The position numbers and the translations under genes were made by a program. This document shows, piece after piece, positions 1-44,391 of a stretch of DNA of 64,000 nt (the stretch's first letter is position 1; the number at the start of each line of letters is the position of its first letter). Origin of the DNA: Amoebidium appalachense (Eukaryota; Ichthyosporea); assembly GCA_963693365.1 (NCBI GenBank), contig CAVNZM010000016.1:558001-622000 (forward strand), given 5' to 3'. The notes under the pieces were generated by a model. It saw nothing but the letters and a program-made list of their open reading frames with translations, was not told where the DNA came from and ran no database searches.

Positions 1-195
1 TTAGCCGTATTTTGGAAAATCCGGGGATTTTGAGCCCCCCTCACCGTAGTATTTACTAATTGAGTGCCTCTTTTAAACCGTATTGGGGGGTAAATACGAC
101 GATTCTGAATCGTAATACAAACCCTGGCGCTGTGCGCTCCTGCTCGGCGACTCCGGCCGAACTAGGCCCAGGCCCGCGCGAGACTGGCAGAGTAG

Positions 196-416
196 CTAGA
201 AGGCTTGGAGAAACTTGAGCTGAGCTATGAGTTTTTTTCGGTGCACCAGTTTCTTTCTTTGCTGATCAGATTTTTTTTGAAATTTTTCTTTGTGCATACG
301 TGTCGCTGCGGAAAGGACTGATGACGTGCCCTTTCTACCCGTAAGCCAGATTCGATGTCGATTCACCCGTATACTCCTGCCAGAAAAGGGGGCCAAGTCA
401 ATCTTCAAGTTGAGGG
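196..416 (-). CDS. Possible exon of an unknown basic protein
   Basis: An open frame of about 73 codons on the minus strand ends in TAG at 196-198. It could begin after an AG acceptor near 417. The peptide is strongly basic, and its second half is a Lys/Gln/Arg helix-like stretch. The start KIDLAPFSG faintly recalls the N-terminus of eukaryotic ribosomal protein L24e, but the zinc-binding and core positions are not recognisable, so I assign no function. No partner exon was found. It may be a chance frame. Confidence 0.2.
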
Positions 417-574
417 CTTGTGGGTGCACGCACGTGTGGTGCCACGTCTCGAACCGTTAGGGACATTTTCCAAAAGCGTCGTCGCAAAAACATCTCCCAT
501 CGGTATAGTGGCATGAAAAAAAGGTATTTGTGGTTCCACGCGGTCAGAAAAAAGGGCGCAGCCTCCTTGGATAA

Positions 575-838
575 ATGGATGAAGAGACGTTCAGAAAGAC
601 TCTGCATGCCGAGGGATACACACAGTTTGTTTTGGTGGAAAGAGAGAAGGGTGGTCTTGATCTTCACACACATCCTTTTGAAGCAAAAGCGCTCATTCTC
701 TCTGGCGATATAACAATATATGTGGATGGCGAAAGCACGATATATAACCCTGGAGATGTGTTCTATCTGCCTCCCAGCAAGCTTCATTCTGAGGATTATG
801 GTGAGAATGGTGTGAGATATTTGGTGGGGAGAAAGTAG
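575..838 (+). CDS. Small single-domain cupin protein
   Basis: A complete intronless frame of 87 codons. The two cupin signatures are clear. Motif 1 covers roughly residues 26-45, with HTH at 31-33 and Glu36 followed by ILSG. Motif 2 covers roughly 58-72, as NPGDVFYLPP followed by His71. His31, His33, Glu36 and His71 are the expected metal ligands of a six-stranded cupin_2 barrel. Such proteins may be small enzymes, isomerases or ligand sensors, and the substrate cannot be read from sequence. The ATG at 575 gives the usual length of a minimal cupin. It is one of only two intronless protein genes in the window, and its compact size would suit bacterial origin, but that is inference. No transcript signals were identified. 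Confidence 0.72.
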   Translation: MDEETFRKTLHAEGYTQFVLVEREKGGLDLHTHPFEAKALILSGDITIYVDGESTIYNPGDVFYLPPSKLHSEDYGENGVRYLVGRK

Positions 839-2849
<2,011 letters not shown>

Positions 2850-4886
2850 GGTGTTGGAGTGCAGACTTACGCTCACTCCACAATATGTGTATGTTAGCTT
2901 TACAATTGGTTCCGTGTACACAGACACACGCTGACACTCGATCACCACATGCACATCTGCATAGTTGAGGAATGTTGCCAATTGTGTTTTGACTGCAAAC
3001 GATTGGTTCACTGGTCCCAGAGATCTCTAAATGAAAGTAACCAATCCGATTAGCACCTGGCATCCGGATTACATTCCAGACTGCTGCCCCACGGGTATAT
3101 AAGCCACGTCTCTGCCAGGTGCAGACATGGAGTTCAGACATGGAGTTCAGTCATGGAGTGCAGACATGGAGTTCAGTCATGGAGTTCAGTCATGGAGTTC
3201 AGTCATGGAGTTCAGTCATGGAGTTCAGTCATGGAGTTAACACACTGAAAGCAGTAAAAAACGGGTCAGCGCCCAAGCGCGCCACGACGACCCTAGTCAC
3301 AGCGGACTCTACTTCCAACAGGGTTATGGGCCCAGACACGACACCGCGGCCTCTAACTTCATTAGAGACTTTCGCTTCCACAAACTCCATCCGCAGCAGC
3401 CTGCGACATCAACGTCAAGTATTCCACTTCATTGGCGGGGCACGCACCACAGTGGAATGCACACCCCGGTCTACCCTGCAAGCAGCCACACTCACTCTCT
3501 CTTCTCTAGTGGTGTGTACACTTCTCCAATTGGGTAGGGGTGTTGGAGTGCAGACTTACGCTCACTCCACAATATGTGTATGTTAGCTTTACAATTGGTT
3601 CCGTGTACACAGACACACGCTGACACTCGATCACCACATGCACATCTGCATAGTTGAGGAATGTTGCCAATTGTGTTTTGACTGCAAACGATTGGTTCAC
3701 TGGTCCCAGAGATCTCTAAATGAAAGTAACCAATCCGATTAGCACCTGGCATCCGGATTACATTCCAGACTGCTGCCCCACGGGTATATAAGCCACGTCT
3801 CTGCCAGGTGCAGTCATGGAGTTCAGTCATGGAGTTCAGTCATGGAGTTCAGTCATGGAGTTCAGTCATGGAGTTCAGTCATGGAGTTCAGTCATGGAGT
3901 TCAGTCATGGAGTTAACACACTGAAAGCAGTAAAAAACGGGTCAGCGCCCAAGCGCGCCACGACGACCCTAGTCACAGCGGACTCTACTTCCAACAGGGT
4001 TATGGAGTTCAGTCAGACATGGAGTTAACACACTGAAAGCAGTAAAAAAACGGGTCAGCGCCCAAGCGCGCCACGACGACCCTAGTCACAGCGGACTCTA
4101 CTTCCAACAGGGTTATGGGCCCAGACACGACACCGCGGCCTCTAACTTCACGTCCCCTACGACGCCTTGAACGGAGGAGCCAGAAACCGACTTCTAGGCT
4201 GTACCCTACACCCGCGAGCGTATTTCCGTGAAGTAGAGACTTTCGCTTCCACAAACTCCATCCGCAGCAGCCTGCGACATCAACGTCAAGTATTCCACTT
4301 CATTGGCGGGGCACGCACCACAGTGGAATGCACACCCCGGTCTACCCTGCAAGCAGCCACACTCACTCTCTCTTCTCTACAGTGGTGTGTACACTTCTCC
4401 AATTGGGTAGGGGTGTTGGAGTGCAGACTTACGCTCACTCCACAATATGTGTATGTTAGCTTTACAATTGGTTCCGTGTACACAGACACACGCTGACACT
4501 CGATCACCACATGCACATCTGCATAGTTGAGGAATGTTGCCAATTGTGTTTTGACTGCAAACGATTGGTTCACTGGTCCCAGAGATCTCTAAATGAAAGT
4601 AACCAATCCGATTAGCACCTGGCATCCGGATTACATTCCAGACTGCTGCCCCACGGGTATATAAGCCACGTCTCTGCCAGGTGCAGACATGGAGTTCAGA
4701 CATGGAGTTCAGTCATGGAGTGCAGACATGGAGTTCAGTCATGGAGTTCAGTCATGGAGTTCAGTCATGGAGTTCAGTCATGGAGTTCAGTCATGGAGTT
4801 AACACACTGAAAGCAGTAAAAAACGGGTCAGCGCCCAAGCGCGCCACGACGACCCTAGTCACAGCGGACTCTACTTCCAACAGGGG
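2850..4886. repeat. Three-copy tandem array of a promoter-like unit with a 13-bp minisatellite
   Basis: Near-identical units start at about 2850, 3540 and 4412, each with GTGTTGGAGTGCAGACTTAC. Each has three parts: about 270 bp with several CCAAT/ATTGG boxes and a TATATAA; a minisatellite of GTTCAGTCATGGA; and a segment starting GTTAACACACTGAAAGCAG that runs through a conserved 3' part to a TCTCTTCTCTA stretch. Unit 2 has an internal duplication of the GTTAACAC segment (3912 and 4024) and extra sequence near 4151-4233. Unit 3 is cut off inside its third part by a G run at about 4885. The left end also abuts a G run. Copies are nearly identical, so the array is young. I do not recognise a protein or structured RNA in it. 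It could be an LTR-like or promoter-bearing satellite. Confidence 0.85.
3086..3120 (+). promoter_or_regulatory. TATA-box core promoter, repeated in all three units
   Basis: TATATAA lies at 3096-3102 and recurs at about 3785 and 4658 in the other units. ATTGG/CCAAT motifs lie upstream (for example near 3002 and 3040). The TATA box is followed 25-40 bp later by the ATG-rich minisatellite, about where transcription would start. This is inferred from motifs only. Confidence 0.45.
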
Positions 4887-5358
4887 GGGGGGGGGGGGGG
4901 GGGGGGAGAGGGGAGGGGTAAAGGGGCCCGGGAGCTTGAGCATGACCGTACGGTGCAGCTAGATTTAAGATCGATCCCTTGAGTCCTGTAGCTTCGTATG
5001 GCCGTGAAGCTCCAATGTAAACCACTGCCAAATCTAGTGCAATTATACGTCAGGTTATCCGATATAGTCATGACACCAGGACCCTGTGCACGTGGGGTGC
5101 CAATGGGTGGGTGCACGTGGGTGGGTGGGTGAGGGGAGGGAGGGGGAGACTTACCTACTCAGGCGGGGTGGTGCCTGCCCACCCGCCCCCCCACCCCCCC
5201 CTCTTCCCCCCCCCCCCCCCCCCCCGGCACCTTCCCCTGCAAGTTAATTGAAGCCGGGGTGGGTGGCCCTCCAGGGGGGGGGGGGGGGTTAATACCGGAC
5301 CCACTTGGTCAAAGGGGTGGGAGGGGGGAGGGGGATCCTCGAGGGGAGGGGGAGGGGA

Positions 5359-5398
<40 letters not shown>

Positions 5399-6191
5399 AC
5401 AAAAAAGTTACTATTCTACCCTTTCGGCCCCGGCCCGTTTCAAATAAAGAACTCGTAGTGAGCATGCCTGTGAATGGGTGGTACCATAGCCCAGTGTGAA
5501 CCGCTGGTGATGCCCCCCCCCCCTCCCCCCCCCCCCCCCTCCCCGCCCTCCTCCCCCCCCCTCCCCGCCCTCCTCCCCCCCCCCCCCCCAACCCCCTTCC
5601 TGGGTGGTCGTCTACTGTTACAAAAAGCCCCCGTTTGTATAACACAGTAAACACCATAACTTATGCCACAACACAAATCTGGCAAGCCGCTCGGCACACT
5701 CTTAAAGCTAGTCACAACAAAGTTTCTACTCAGGATCTTATATTAATTAGTTGAACCAATGAGAGCCCGTGTGTTAAATTTTAATGCTAGGTTTTGAGTC
5801 AAGCCTGCCCAAGCCTCCCTACAAGTGAGGTTTGGGCAGAAACCATTTATGGCAAATTCAGGTGTACTATAGCTATATGCTGTAGTTAGGATAAATGCCC
5901 TCCCTCCCCCCTTCCCCCCCCCCCCCCTCCCCCCTTCCCCCCCCCCCCCCCCCCCCCCATTCCCTCCCTTTCCCACCCACCCACCCCACCCCCCCAGGGA
6001 CACAACGGTTTGTGTCGAATAATCATTTCGAAAGAAGAAGAAATCCCTACCATACATATGCCGCCTGGGTCTCCTGATACGGTTACCTCTTTGCCTAACA
6101 TGGTAAGTACCGCTTCAAAACTTCCTACTAAAATGATTTCTTTTCCCAATATGGTAACCTCTTTTTCTAATATGGTGCTGGTCACGTGCAG
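4887..6191. other. Intergenic or intronic, homopolymer-rich
   Basis: Long G runs occur at 4885-4906 and 5361-5396, C runs at 5205-5225 and 5513-5590, and C-rich runs at 5900-5958. Between them are short unique islands (4907-5110, 5400-5510, 5600-5890) in which I see no conserved protein. The last part, about 6060-6180, has an imperfect repeat of an AATATGGTAACCTC-like motif just before the MYND exon. Upstream MYND exons may hide here, but none could be supported. Confidence 0.6.
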
Positions 6192-6276
6192 GTACTGTGG
6201 GGGGGACTGCCAGGCTGCCCACTGGAAGGCCGGCCACAAAAACGAATGCGCCAAGCCCACCAATCAGAATGCGTGA
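6192..6276 (+). CDS. Terminal exon of a MYND-type zinc-finger gene (partial)
   Basis: After an acceptor ending GTCACGTGCAG at 6191 the frame reads YCGGDCQAAHWKAGHKNEC and reaches TGA at 6274-6276. Y-C-x3-C-Q-x3-HW-x3-H-x3-C is the second zinc-binding half of a MYND finger, a protein-interaction module of about 40 residues that often sits at a C-terminus. The first Cys pair must be in an upstream exon that I could not find. Because the finger is terminal, the rest of the protein could be anything from a SET/SMYD protein to an ankyrin-MYND protein. Confidence 0.55.
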
Positions 6277-6375
6277 AGGGTGGGGCATAATGACATGGAT
6301 ATCATGGCGCGCACGCCCGCGCGCCCACCCGCGCGTGCGTGCGCGTGTGTGTGCATGCGCGCGCGGACGCCGCTT

Positions 6376-6451
<76 letters not shown>

Positions 6452-6498
6452 ACGTGTGTGTGTGTGTGTGTGTGTGTGTGCATGCGCGCGTGGACGGC

Positions 6499-6560
<62 letters not shown>

Positions 6561-8115
6561 CAGTGTGCAGGTGTCGTGTTTGTTTTTGTGTGGGCGCCAC
6601 AGTGTGAATGCACACGGTCGTCATTGTGTGGGGGGTTGGGTGGGGGTTGTTTGTGGGGTTTTTGGAGGGGGGAGAGAGGGGGGAGGGGGGGGGAGGGGGG
6701 GAAGGGAAGGAGGAGGATGCCTGCAATGTCTGGGAAGTGGATCGCGAAGGGGAAAGGGGGTAAGGGAAGGCCGGGTGGGTGGGCCGTGTTTGCATTTTTG
6801 GCAGTTCATTTTCGAAGTGGTTTTTTGCTATCTCTAAATTTAAGCCTAGGGAAACAAAAAATTTGGCAGATCGGCAGATTACTGACTGTCGACAGACCAG
6901 CACAATGATATAACGGTTTGTGATGTTGGTTGGTGTTTTCAATGGCAGGTCACTTGAAGAGGGAAGTGGTTGGGTAGATGTGTAATTATTAGATGGAGCA
7001 CTTGTGACGCCCGGAGGAACTATTTGGGGGGGGAGGGGGAGGAGGAGGAGGAGGGGGAGGGGGGGGGGGGTATACAGACATGTGCCGGGTAGATTCACGG
7101 AGACTCGAAAGTGGGGGAGGGTGTTTGCAGAGAGGGGGGGGGGGGAGGGGGGGGGGGGGGGAGGAGGGGGGAGCTGTTGCGTGAGCAAATGTTTGCTCAT
7201 GCAACCAATCCTAATCATCGAATCAACCTCATATCTAGCTATAGCTACAAATTTAGTCTTATCGGCACACGCACACACACGCACGGAGCTCAAGAGAAGG
7301 GGAGAGAGGCTTCCCGTGGGACATAACTTAATTTGCTTCGCCGTATCGCCATGTCGGCATTCGTATGCACTTCAAACTTTTTATAATCTTTAATATTAAA
7401 TTTTATGAAGTTAACGGTTGGCAACGTTAACTGATACCACCGGTGTACTACGTCGGGCACAAAAAAGTTAAAAGTAAATTAAGAAAACACAAACACACAC
7501 AAGAGCATTCAATATATGGCCGAACATAAAACCTCCAAGCTAGCGTTAAGACTGGCAATATCTCTTCTACTGAATACAAAAACAAAAAACATTTTTAAAA
7601 CACACACTCCAGCATCCAATATATGACCGAGCATAAAATATCCGATCAAGCATGTTATTTTAAAATTTAAACTGCTTTACACCTTTTCCTGAATTCTCCA
7701 TATGCATATGCGTAAGGCTACTTGTCCACCACACATATGTTAATGCTTCTGTAAATATTCAAATAGTTTTCCGTGCACCGTCCTTTCGCAAAATGGTGAA
7801 TGAGATCTAGAATATGTTCCATATAAATTGTAATGTGGAACACATTAGTTAGCGATATGGATTCACTATGAATACACAATAACCTTCCCGATAAACAACA
7901 TCCAAAGAAAGTGAGATTTATTATACACTATAATCATCATGAAAATCCTTACATTCATAAAATAGATACCACAACAAGCCGATTTGGGCCTTTTCGGAAA
8001 AGGCCAATCGCTGAGCAGTGTTTTCAAAATTATTTAATATCGCTGTAATATAACTGGCTAAATATCACACAACACGCCGACCGCAAAGGTTGATCGGTGC
8101 TCCCTGACCCCCTCA
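6277..8115. other. Intergenic region between MYND and BTB genes
   Basis: At 6379-6480 there is (GT)n, and at 6500-6560 (GTGC)n, both able to form Z-DNA. At 6660-6715 and 7020-7175 there are G-rich runs. At 7370-8090 the composition shifts to AT-rich unique sequence, the longest non-repetitive stretch nearby. It includes a diverged duplication (about 7505-7550 and 7612-7655, sharing CAATATATG-CCGA-CATAAAA). No gene is visible. Confidence 0.6.
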
Positions 8116-9654
8116 TCACTCAGAGATTTCACCCAGCATCATCCCACCAACCCTTGACCGAACAGACCACACTTTCAACTTTCCATCATCGCCTAAAGCC
8201 GCAATATTTCCTCCCGCCTGGTCATACCTCACATTGCAAGTATCTGCCCACCAATCCATGTCACCCAACCGCAGCGTCACACACTCCGCCACTTTCACGC
8301 GAATTTCTTCGTTTTCTTTGGCCGAAAACACCAACCGAAACATCTGAAACCCAGACTCGGTGTAGCTTCCCACCACATTACCATCCAACCACACAAGAAG
8401 GTCGCTCATCAGTTTGATCCAGTGGACGTCCTCGAAAAAGGGAGGGTCAAGAACCGAGTCAAGACAACAGGGGGCCAGTCTTTGGTTTCCTGAGAGACCA
8501 CACACCCATCCATGTGTTCTCCGTCACAGGGGAAGCGGAAACCTTTGTCCATAACCCTCGTATCATCCCGTCACTCACACACGCTCTGAAATGCGTCTTT
8601 TTCTCAGCACCAGCACCTACACCCTTGCACTCGGTAACTTTCCCAGTTGCCGCGCCAACAACACACAACATCGTGTCGTAAAGAAGAAACGTGCCGGGAA
8701 CTTCGGTCTGGACGAGAGACACACGCTCTTGTGGTTTTGGGATTTTCACCAACCACAGTTGCTTGCCCGATAGCACATCATGAGCACTGATACAATAAGA
8801 ATCACTCGGCGGCTCCATGTCTCTGGACCACAATGCAACAAGAACCGGGCCACCCACAACAAGAAAACGTGTAAGAACCGAAAACATATTGACTGTGGCA
8901 TTTTGGAGCTTGAACCTCCTCAAAAGTGACCCATCCGCGCCTTGGAAGAGCACAACCCCGCGGTTACTCGAAGAGCCATTTTTTCCGAACATTGCCGCCA
9001 CATAATCTCCGCTCAACATCCACCTGCTCAGCTCCTCATATTTCTTAAGTTGGCGCTTAAAACTCGCAATCTTCCCGCCCGTTAACACATCCCACAACTC
9101 CAGCTTTTCGGCGTTCCGTTTCCAAGACTGCGTAAGCACAAAGGAGGGAGAGACAGAAACACGAAGCTTCGGGTCGTTCTTTGGGGCACCTGAAAGAACC
9201 ACGCACTTCAAGTCACGGCGCATATCGCCAATCACATCGGGAACCTTCTTCAACTGCGCAGGCACGGGCAGTGCGAAATAGTCAAACTCTGTTCGGATCC
9301 CCTCGACTAATTCATCATCAAAAGGGAGGAAATTTAAAGGGTTCTTCCCACTGTTCAAAGATACTCGAGAACGTAATAAAACAACACAGGGGAGCGATCG
9401 ATGAATACGGAGTCGTCCGGGCGTAATTGGATGGGGCGGCCGCTGAACCATGCTTCAAGCATGGAGCCAGGCACAGAAGTTAGGGTCTGTCTTGTGGTGG
9501 CAAAGTGGCGGCCCCCCACGTCAAGAACAATGCGGTCTTCTCCCTGTGCCTCGAGTACACGCACACACTCGCACTCTGCTTGAAATCGCTGCCTGTGGGG
9601 TAAATAAAAATAAAAATTGAACATGTAAATATTTGAAGTGCACATGACACATAC

Positions 9655-9775
9655 AAGGGCTGAACCATAACGAGAACAAGAAGGAAAAAGGGGAGGGGGC
9701 AGCAAGATACAAAGGCTGAACCATAACGAAAACAAGAAGGAAAAAAGGGAGGGGGCAAAAGAAAGAAAGAAAAAA
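9655..9775. repeat. Two-copy direct repeat in the BTB intron
   Basis: A unit of about 58 bp with GGCTGAACCATAACGA and a GGAAAAAGGGGAGGGGGCA-type purine end is present twice in tandem just upstream, on the sense strand, of the exon at 8116-9592. Confidence 0.7.
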
Positions 9776-10152
9776 AAAAGGATAATAACAAACCTGACGC
9801 CAGCACTACGATCTAATGTGAGCAGTTGGGAAACCCCATAAATTAGAATCACACTCTACTAGTAGGTTATCCACGAACTAAAGCTGTAAGTATTATAGGG
9901 CACACACTAACCCAGTCCACACACAATACCAAACCACACAACCACACACCTTTAAGACAACGACAGACATGGACACACATCTTCCCCACACAGCCTTAAG
10001 ACGTGCACTTTTGTGCACCAGGCTCCGTTTCGACATCATTAACCACCACCATAACCAATAAACCTCCACCCTCCACTTTCTTTTTCCAACCTATCGACAC
10101 GGTTTCCCACCATTTACTATCTTTTCTTCTCTTTAATGCATCCCGATCTCGT

Positions 10153-10156
<4 letters not shown>

Positions 10157-10205
<49 letters not shown>
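10157..10205. repeat. Pure C run of about 49 bp
   Basis: An uninterrupted C tract inside the BTB intron, followed by ACCC repeats and an A/G-rich stretch. On the gene's sense strand it is a G run with potential for G-quadruplex formation. Confidence 0.9.
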
Positions 10206-10207
<2 letters not shown>

Positions 10208-10574
10208 CCCACCCACCCACCCACAAAAACAGGGAAAAGAAAAGAAAAGAAAAGAAAAGAAGAAGACGAAGAAGAACAAAGAAGAACGAAGGAAAGAATT
10301 CAAAAGAAAAAAAAGAGGCAAATAGACCAAAAAAAACACTACTCACCAACAAAAACACACGGCACACACACATCCATCCACCCACCCACCCACCCGCCCA
10401 CACACACAAGAATGGACACAAACATATCGTGCACAGTTGAGAATCTTTATAACGTTTTGGCATGCACACACACGCACACGCCTGCACACACAGACATAAG
10501 CACATAAAGCAACCTGGGACAAAAGCACACTTTTGTAGGTGCGCAAAACGGACAAGTACATCCCGTCGAACACG

Positions 10575-11125
10575 CTCACACATTGAAGCAAATAAGCTTT
10601 CAAGCAGGAGAGCAGGAAAGCAAATAAGCATTCAAGCAGGAAAGCAGCTAGAATTCAAGCAGGAAACTAAGCATTCAAGCAAGAAAACATTCAAGCAACT
10701 AAGCATTCATGCAAGAAAACATTGAAGCAACTAAGCATTCAAGCAAGAAAACATTCAAGCAACTAAGCATTTAAGTGCCAGGAAAGCAACTAGGCATTCA
10801 AGTAGGAAAACAACTAAGCATTCAAGCAGGAAAACATTCAAGCAACTAAGCATTCAATCAGGAAAACCTTCAAGCAGCTAAGCAGTCAAGCAGGAAAACA
10901 TTCAAGCAGCTGAGCATTCAAGCAGGAGAAAATTCCAACAGCTAAGCATTCAAGCAGGAAAACATTCAAGCAGCTAAGCATTCAAGCAGGAAAACATTCA
11001 AGCAGCTAAGCATTCAAGCAACAAGCAATCAAGCAGGAAAGCATACAAGCAACTAAGCATTCAAGCAACAGTTACTAGGCATTCAAGCATTCAAGCAGGA
11101 AAGCAATTAAGCATTTAAGCATTAT
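10575..11125. repeat. 550-bp minisatellite
   Basis: Imperfect tandem copies of a unit of about 30 bp built from CATTCAAGCAGGAAAA and CATTCAAGCAACTAAG sub-blocks. About 17-20 copies, with length changes between copies. It lies within the BTB gene intron. It can be read in one frame as a Lys/His/Ser-rich peptide, but nothing suggests translation. Confidence 0.9.
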
Positions 11126-11714
11126 GAGAAGCCAACGTAGCCAAGCAGGCAAGTACATAGAAAAAGCGGGTGAGGGCACAGAGGTGCACAAGCACGCGTG
11201 TGAGCTTCCTCATACCCAACCTCGGAGACCATCTCCCAGCATCCTCCCTCACACACGAAGATAACAGACCGACTACATCAACCTGCTCTTGTGTCCCCAC
11301 GGGTGCAAACACATGTGCTAACAACCGTTAAAGGTTAAACACACACACAGCAAGGCACTCTATGTGACAAGCACTGACCCTTTCCCCGACGCGCACCATA
11401 GTGCAAGCGCAGGTTTTTCGAAAACTCGAAAACACACACACTTGAACAACCCCTCTTCAAACACTACTAACCACGAGCGCACACTTATGCCCACCACTAC
11501 AGCAATATTACACACATATAATGGTTGACAACATTGAAGGCAGTAACCCACCTGTCCTCCTCGAGCTGTGCTCTATCTTTTCAAGTTTCTCTTCCTGTGC
11601 CTTCATAGATTTTCCTTTTCTTCCACTTGGTCGGCAGCCTTTGGCAGCCGCTGCAGCACCCGCGTACTCGCATCCTCCAGCGACCATAATTCCTCTGCCA
11701 GCCCAATCTCAATA

Positions 11715-12144
11715 CTGTTTGTGTGACTAAACTACAAAAAACAAAAAAAAACAAAAAAAAAAAAGGACAAAAAACCCGGCTTGCTGCAGGCTAGCCTTCA
11801 GCTAACCAACAATCAACTGAGCCAACTCTCCCTTTTTTTTTTTTCTTTCTTTTTTCTTCCCCGGCTACAAAGTGTAGTTTTTGAATCCGGCGCACACGTA
11901 GGGCTACCTTTCGTAAAAACGGTTTTTTGCAGTTTCCTTATATGGCTAATCGGATCGAACCGGATTCACGTAGACAGACGGTCACAGTGAGCAGACAAAG
12001 TTCTGGATAAGGCCATTGGTGTACGCTGTATAAGTGACTTAGTGCACCTATGTATAAGTGACCTATGATCGGCTCACGCCTTGTTTATCTCACGTATCAT
12101 AGGGAGAGAGCAAGCACTAAAAGGAAGGAGAGAAAGAAGAAAGA
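11715..12144. promoter_or_regulatory. Divergent intergenic region between BTB and trpCF genes
   Basis: The BTB gene runs left and trpCF runs right from this 430-bp gap, so it should hold the trpCF promoter and perhaps an undetected first BTB exon. There are A-rich and T-rich runs (11735-11764, 11830-11860) and a short direct repeat of GTATAAGTGAC (about 12027 and 12051). No convincing TATA box at a usual distance was seen. Confidence 0.4.
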
Positions 12145-22923
<10,779 letters not shown>

Positions 22924-24711
22924 GAGTGGGTAAAGGAACATTTGGTAAGTCGTAGAGGGAAATTGCAAAATATGATGTAATGAAAACGATATTTCAGCCC
23001 ATAATGCAAGATACAAGAAACGTGTAGTATACTTCATGTATTTGTGTTAGCAAGGATCATAAGGTTTGATATGATTTACCTAAATACGGTAGGAATTAAG
23101 GCGTTATTTGATTGAGTTTATCAAGTTGAATGGTGAGATGTTGGTGTGAATTTTGTGTTGAAATCAAAGTAAGGGAGTTGATGTGATTGAGTGGTGTTGG
23201 TCTTGTAGGCCAACATACAGCTGAAACAGAAAGTGCTTATTTTTTTGTTTGTAGTCAAACACACACACACTGGATTTGCATGTGTTTAGGTTGACAACTG
23301 TGTAGAAACCATGTTAAAACTCACGACCATAACAGGTATGTGTACATCTAAGGTTTTTTTTTGCCGTATTTGCTGTGTTGGTGTGCTTGTTGAGCAAGTA
23401 CAGGGGCCGCGCCGGCGCGTGCTAATGCATAGAGGCACAGACCAATGTTGGATTTGTAACTTGATGGTGAAATGAGGTTTAAAAGGGTGGTTGTAATGGA
23501 GAGAGTCTCTCCTTTCTCTTACTTGCTCTCGCACACGTCATCTTTGCCCTTCTATCCCTCTCTTGCCTTATCTTGCCCTCTTTCCCTCCTTCTCTCTCTT
23601 TCTCTCCAGCTCTCCGTCCCTCCCTCTCTCTGTCTCAAAATTTCTCTTTCTCTCCCCGAGGCTCTCTCCCTCTCTCTCACGCCCTCCCTCTCTTTCTCTC
23701 TTGAACCCTCTCCCTCTCCTTGTCCCTCCCTCTCTCCCGGGAGCTTTCTCTCCCCCCTTCAGTCTTTCTCTCTCTCATCTTTCCCTTTCTCCCTCCCTCT
23801 CCCTCGACCCCTCCCTCTCCCTCTCCCTCGGCCCTCTCCCTCTCCCTCTCGAGCTCGCTCTCCCTCTACTCTCCCTCTCGAGGTCGCTCTCCCTCTCCCC
23901 CTCCCAGCTCCCTCTCACCCTCCCCCCCCCCTCCCCCCCTGGGCCCCTCTAGATCTCTCTCTCCAAGCGTCACAAAAATGTGAAACCCAAAATCAAGCAA
24001 TTTAAAGCATGCAGGCAGAAGACACTTGAACAGAGCCCATCATCAGGGGGGTTCCTATGCCTCCACAAAAAGCACGGGTTTTGACTATAAATAAATCAAC
24101 CTGTCGCACGTGGTTCCCAACAGCAATAGGCGAGTCCACCCGTCTTGGCCAAAGACGAGCCCTGGGGCGGGCGGGGCGGGGGGGGGGGAGGGGGGACCGG
24201 GAGGGAGGATATTTGGGGGCACATGTGATCAATAATTATTCCGATCGACAAATTGTAGTCCATATGGGTAATAGTTATCAAATCAACACATTTATTAGTC
24301 ATACAAAAGAGCACAGCTCTTTCATATGCACATGTTCAAACTGAAGAATATGAAAAACATACACATTCACATGTATTATCACGCAGAGATACCAACTATT
24401 CAACTATACCTGCCAGATTCCAACCCACTCATCTCTTTTCGATAGCAACACTGGCAAATCTCAGGGCCAGGGCAAAAAAAAAAAAAGAAAGAAAGAAAAA
24501 AAAAAGACCCTGACAAAAAATAATAAACAAAAAAAAATAAAGAAAGAAAGAAAAAAAGAAAGAAAAGCAAGAAAGAAAAAAGAAATAAAAGAGAAGACCG
24601 TGCAGTTCCATAGAAAAAACGACGAGATTCAACAACCAAAAGCACCGTGTGCTCAGAAAAAGAGAATGAGGGGGGTCCGAGGCAGAAATTTCCGGTGGGA
24701 GGGGGGGTCCA
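22924..24711. other. Convergent intergenic region between trpCF and GlyRS 3' ends
   Basis: 22924-23500 is unique sequence, presumably the trpCF 3' UTR and downstream region. 23510-23950 is a nearly pure pyrimidine tract on the plus strand, built from CTCTCCCTC-type repeats. 23990-24075 carries a fragment shared with 25588-25640 (GCAGGCAGAAG-CACTTGAACA and GTTCCTATGCCTCCAC). 24470-24600 is A/G-rich. No gene seen. Confidence 0.6.

Positions 24712-44391
<19,680 letters not shown>

Larger units (their letters stand above)
8116..11714 (-). pseudogene. BTB/T1-domain protein with propeller-like C-terminus; frame broken at short runs
   Basis: Two exons are visible: 11552-11714 (internal, 5' end not found) and 8116-9592. 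Exon 1 encodes a charged helical segment ending LEED, spliced to RQRFQAECE. Then comes a BTB_2/K-channel-tetramerisation domain (RIVLDVGGRHFATT to FYYVLEYL) and about 400 residues with WD-like strands (LWDVLTGGKIASF, KLKVWSV), as in KCTD/SHKBP1-type adaptors for cullin-3 or membrane partners. The conserved frame is interrupted by one-base changes in runs: two apparent losses in T4 runs on the plus strand (11610-11613 and 11578-11581), one loss at A3 9357-9359 just after VLEYL, and one gain at G5 8470-8474. Between them hundreds of codons are open and well conserved. This looks like consensus errors or a very recent pseudogene rather than long decay. The 9.6-11.5 kb intron holds the minisatellite listed separately. 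Confidence 0.65.

Noticed and set aside
2850-4886. LTR retrotransposon
   Set aside because: No gag/pol sequence, primer-binding site or terminal TG...CA pair could be identified between or around the units; kept as an unclassified array.
9355-9365. Programmed frameshift at CTT TGA in the BTB gene
   Set aside because: CTT TGA resembles the bacterial RF2 +1 slippery site, but the conserved downstream frame needs a -1 change here, and other breaks in the same gene lie in plain runs.
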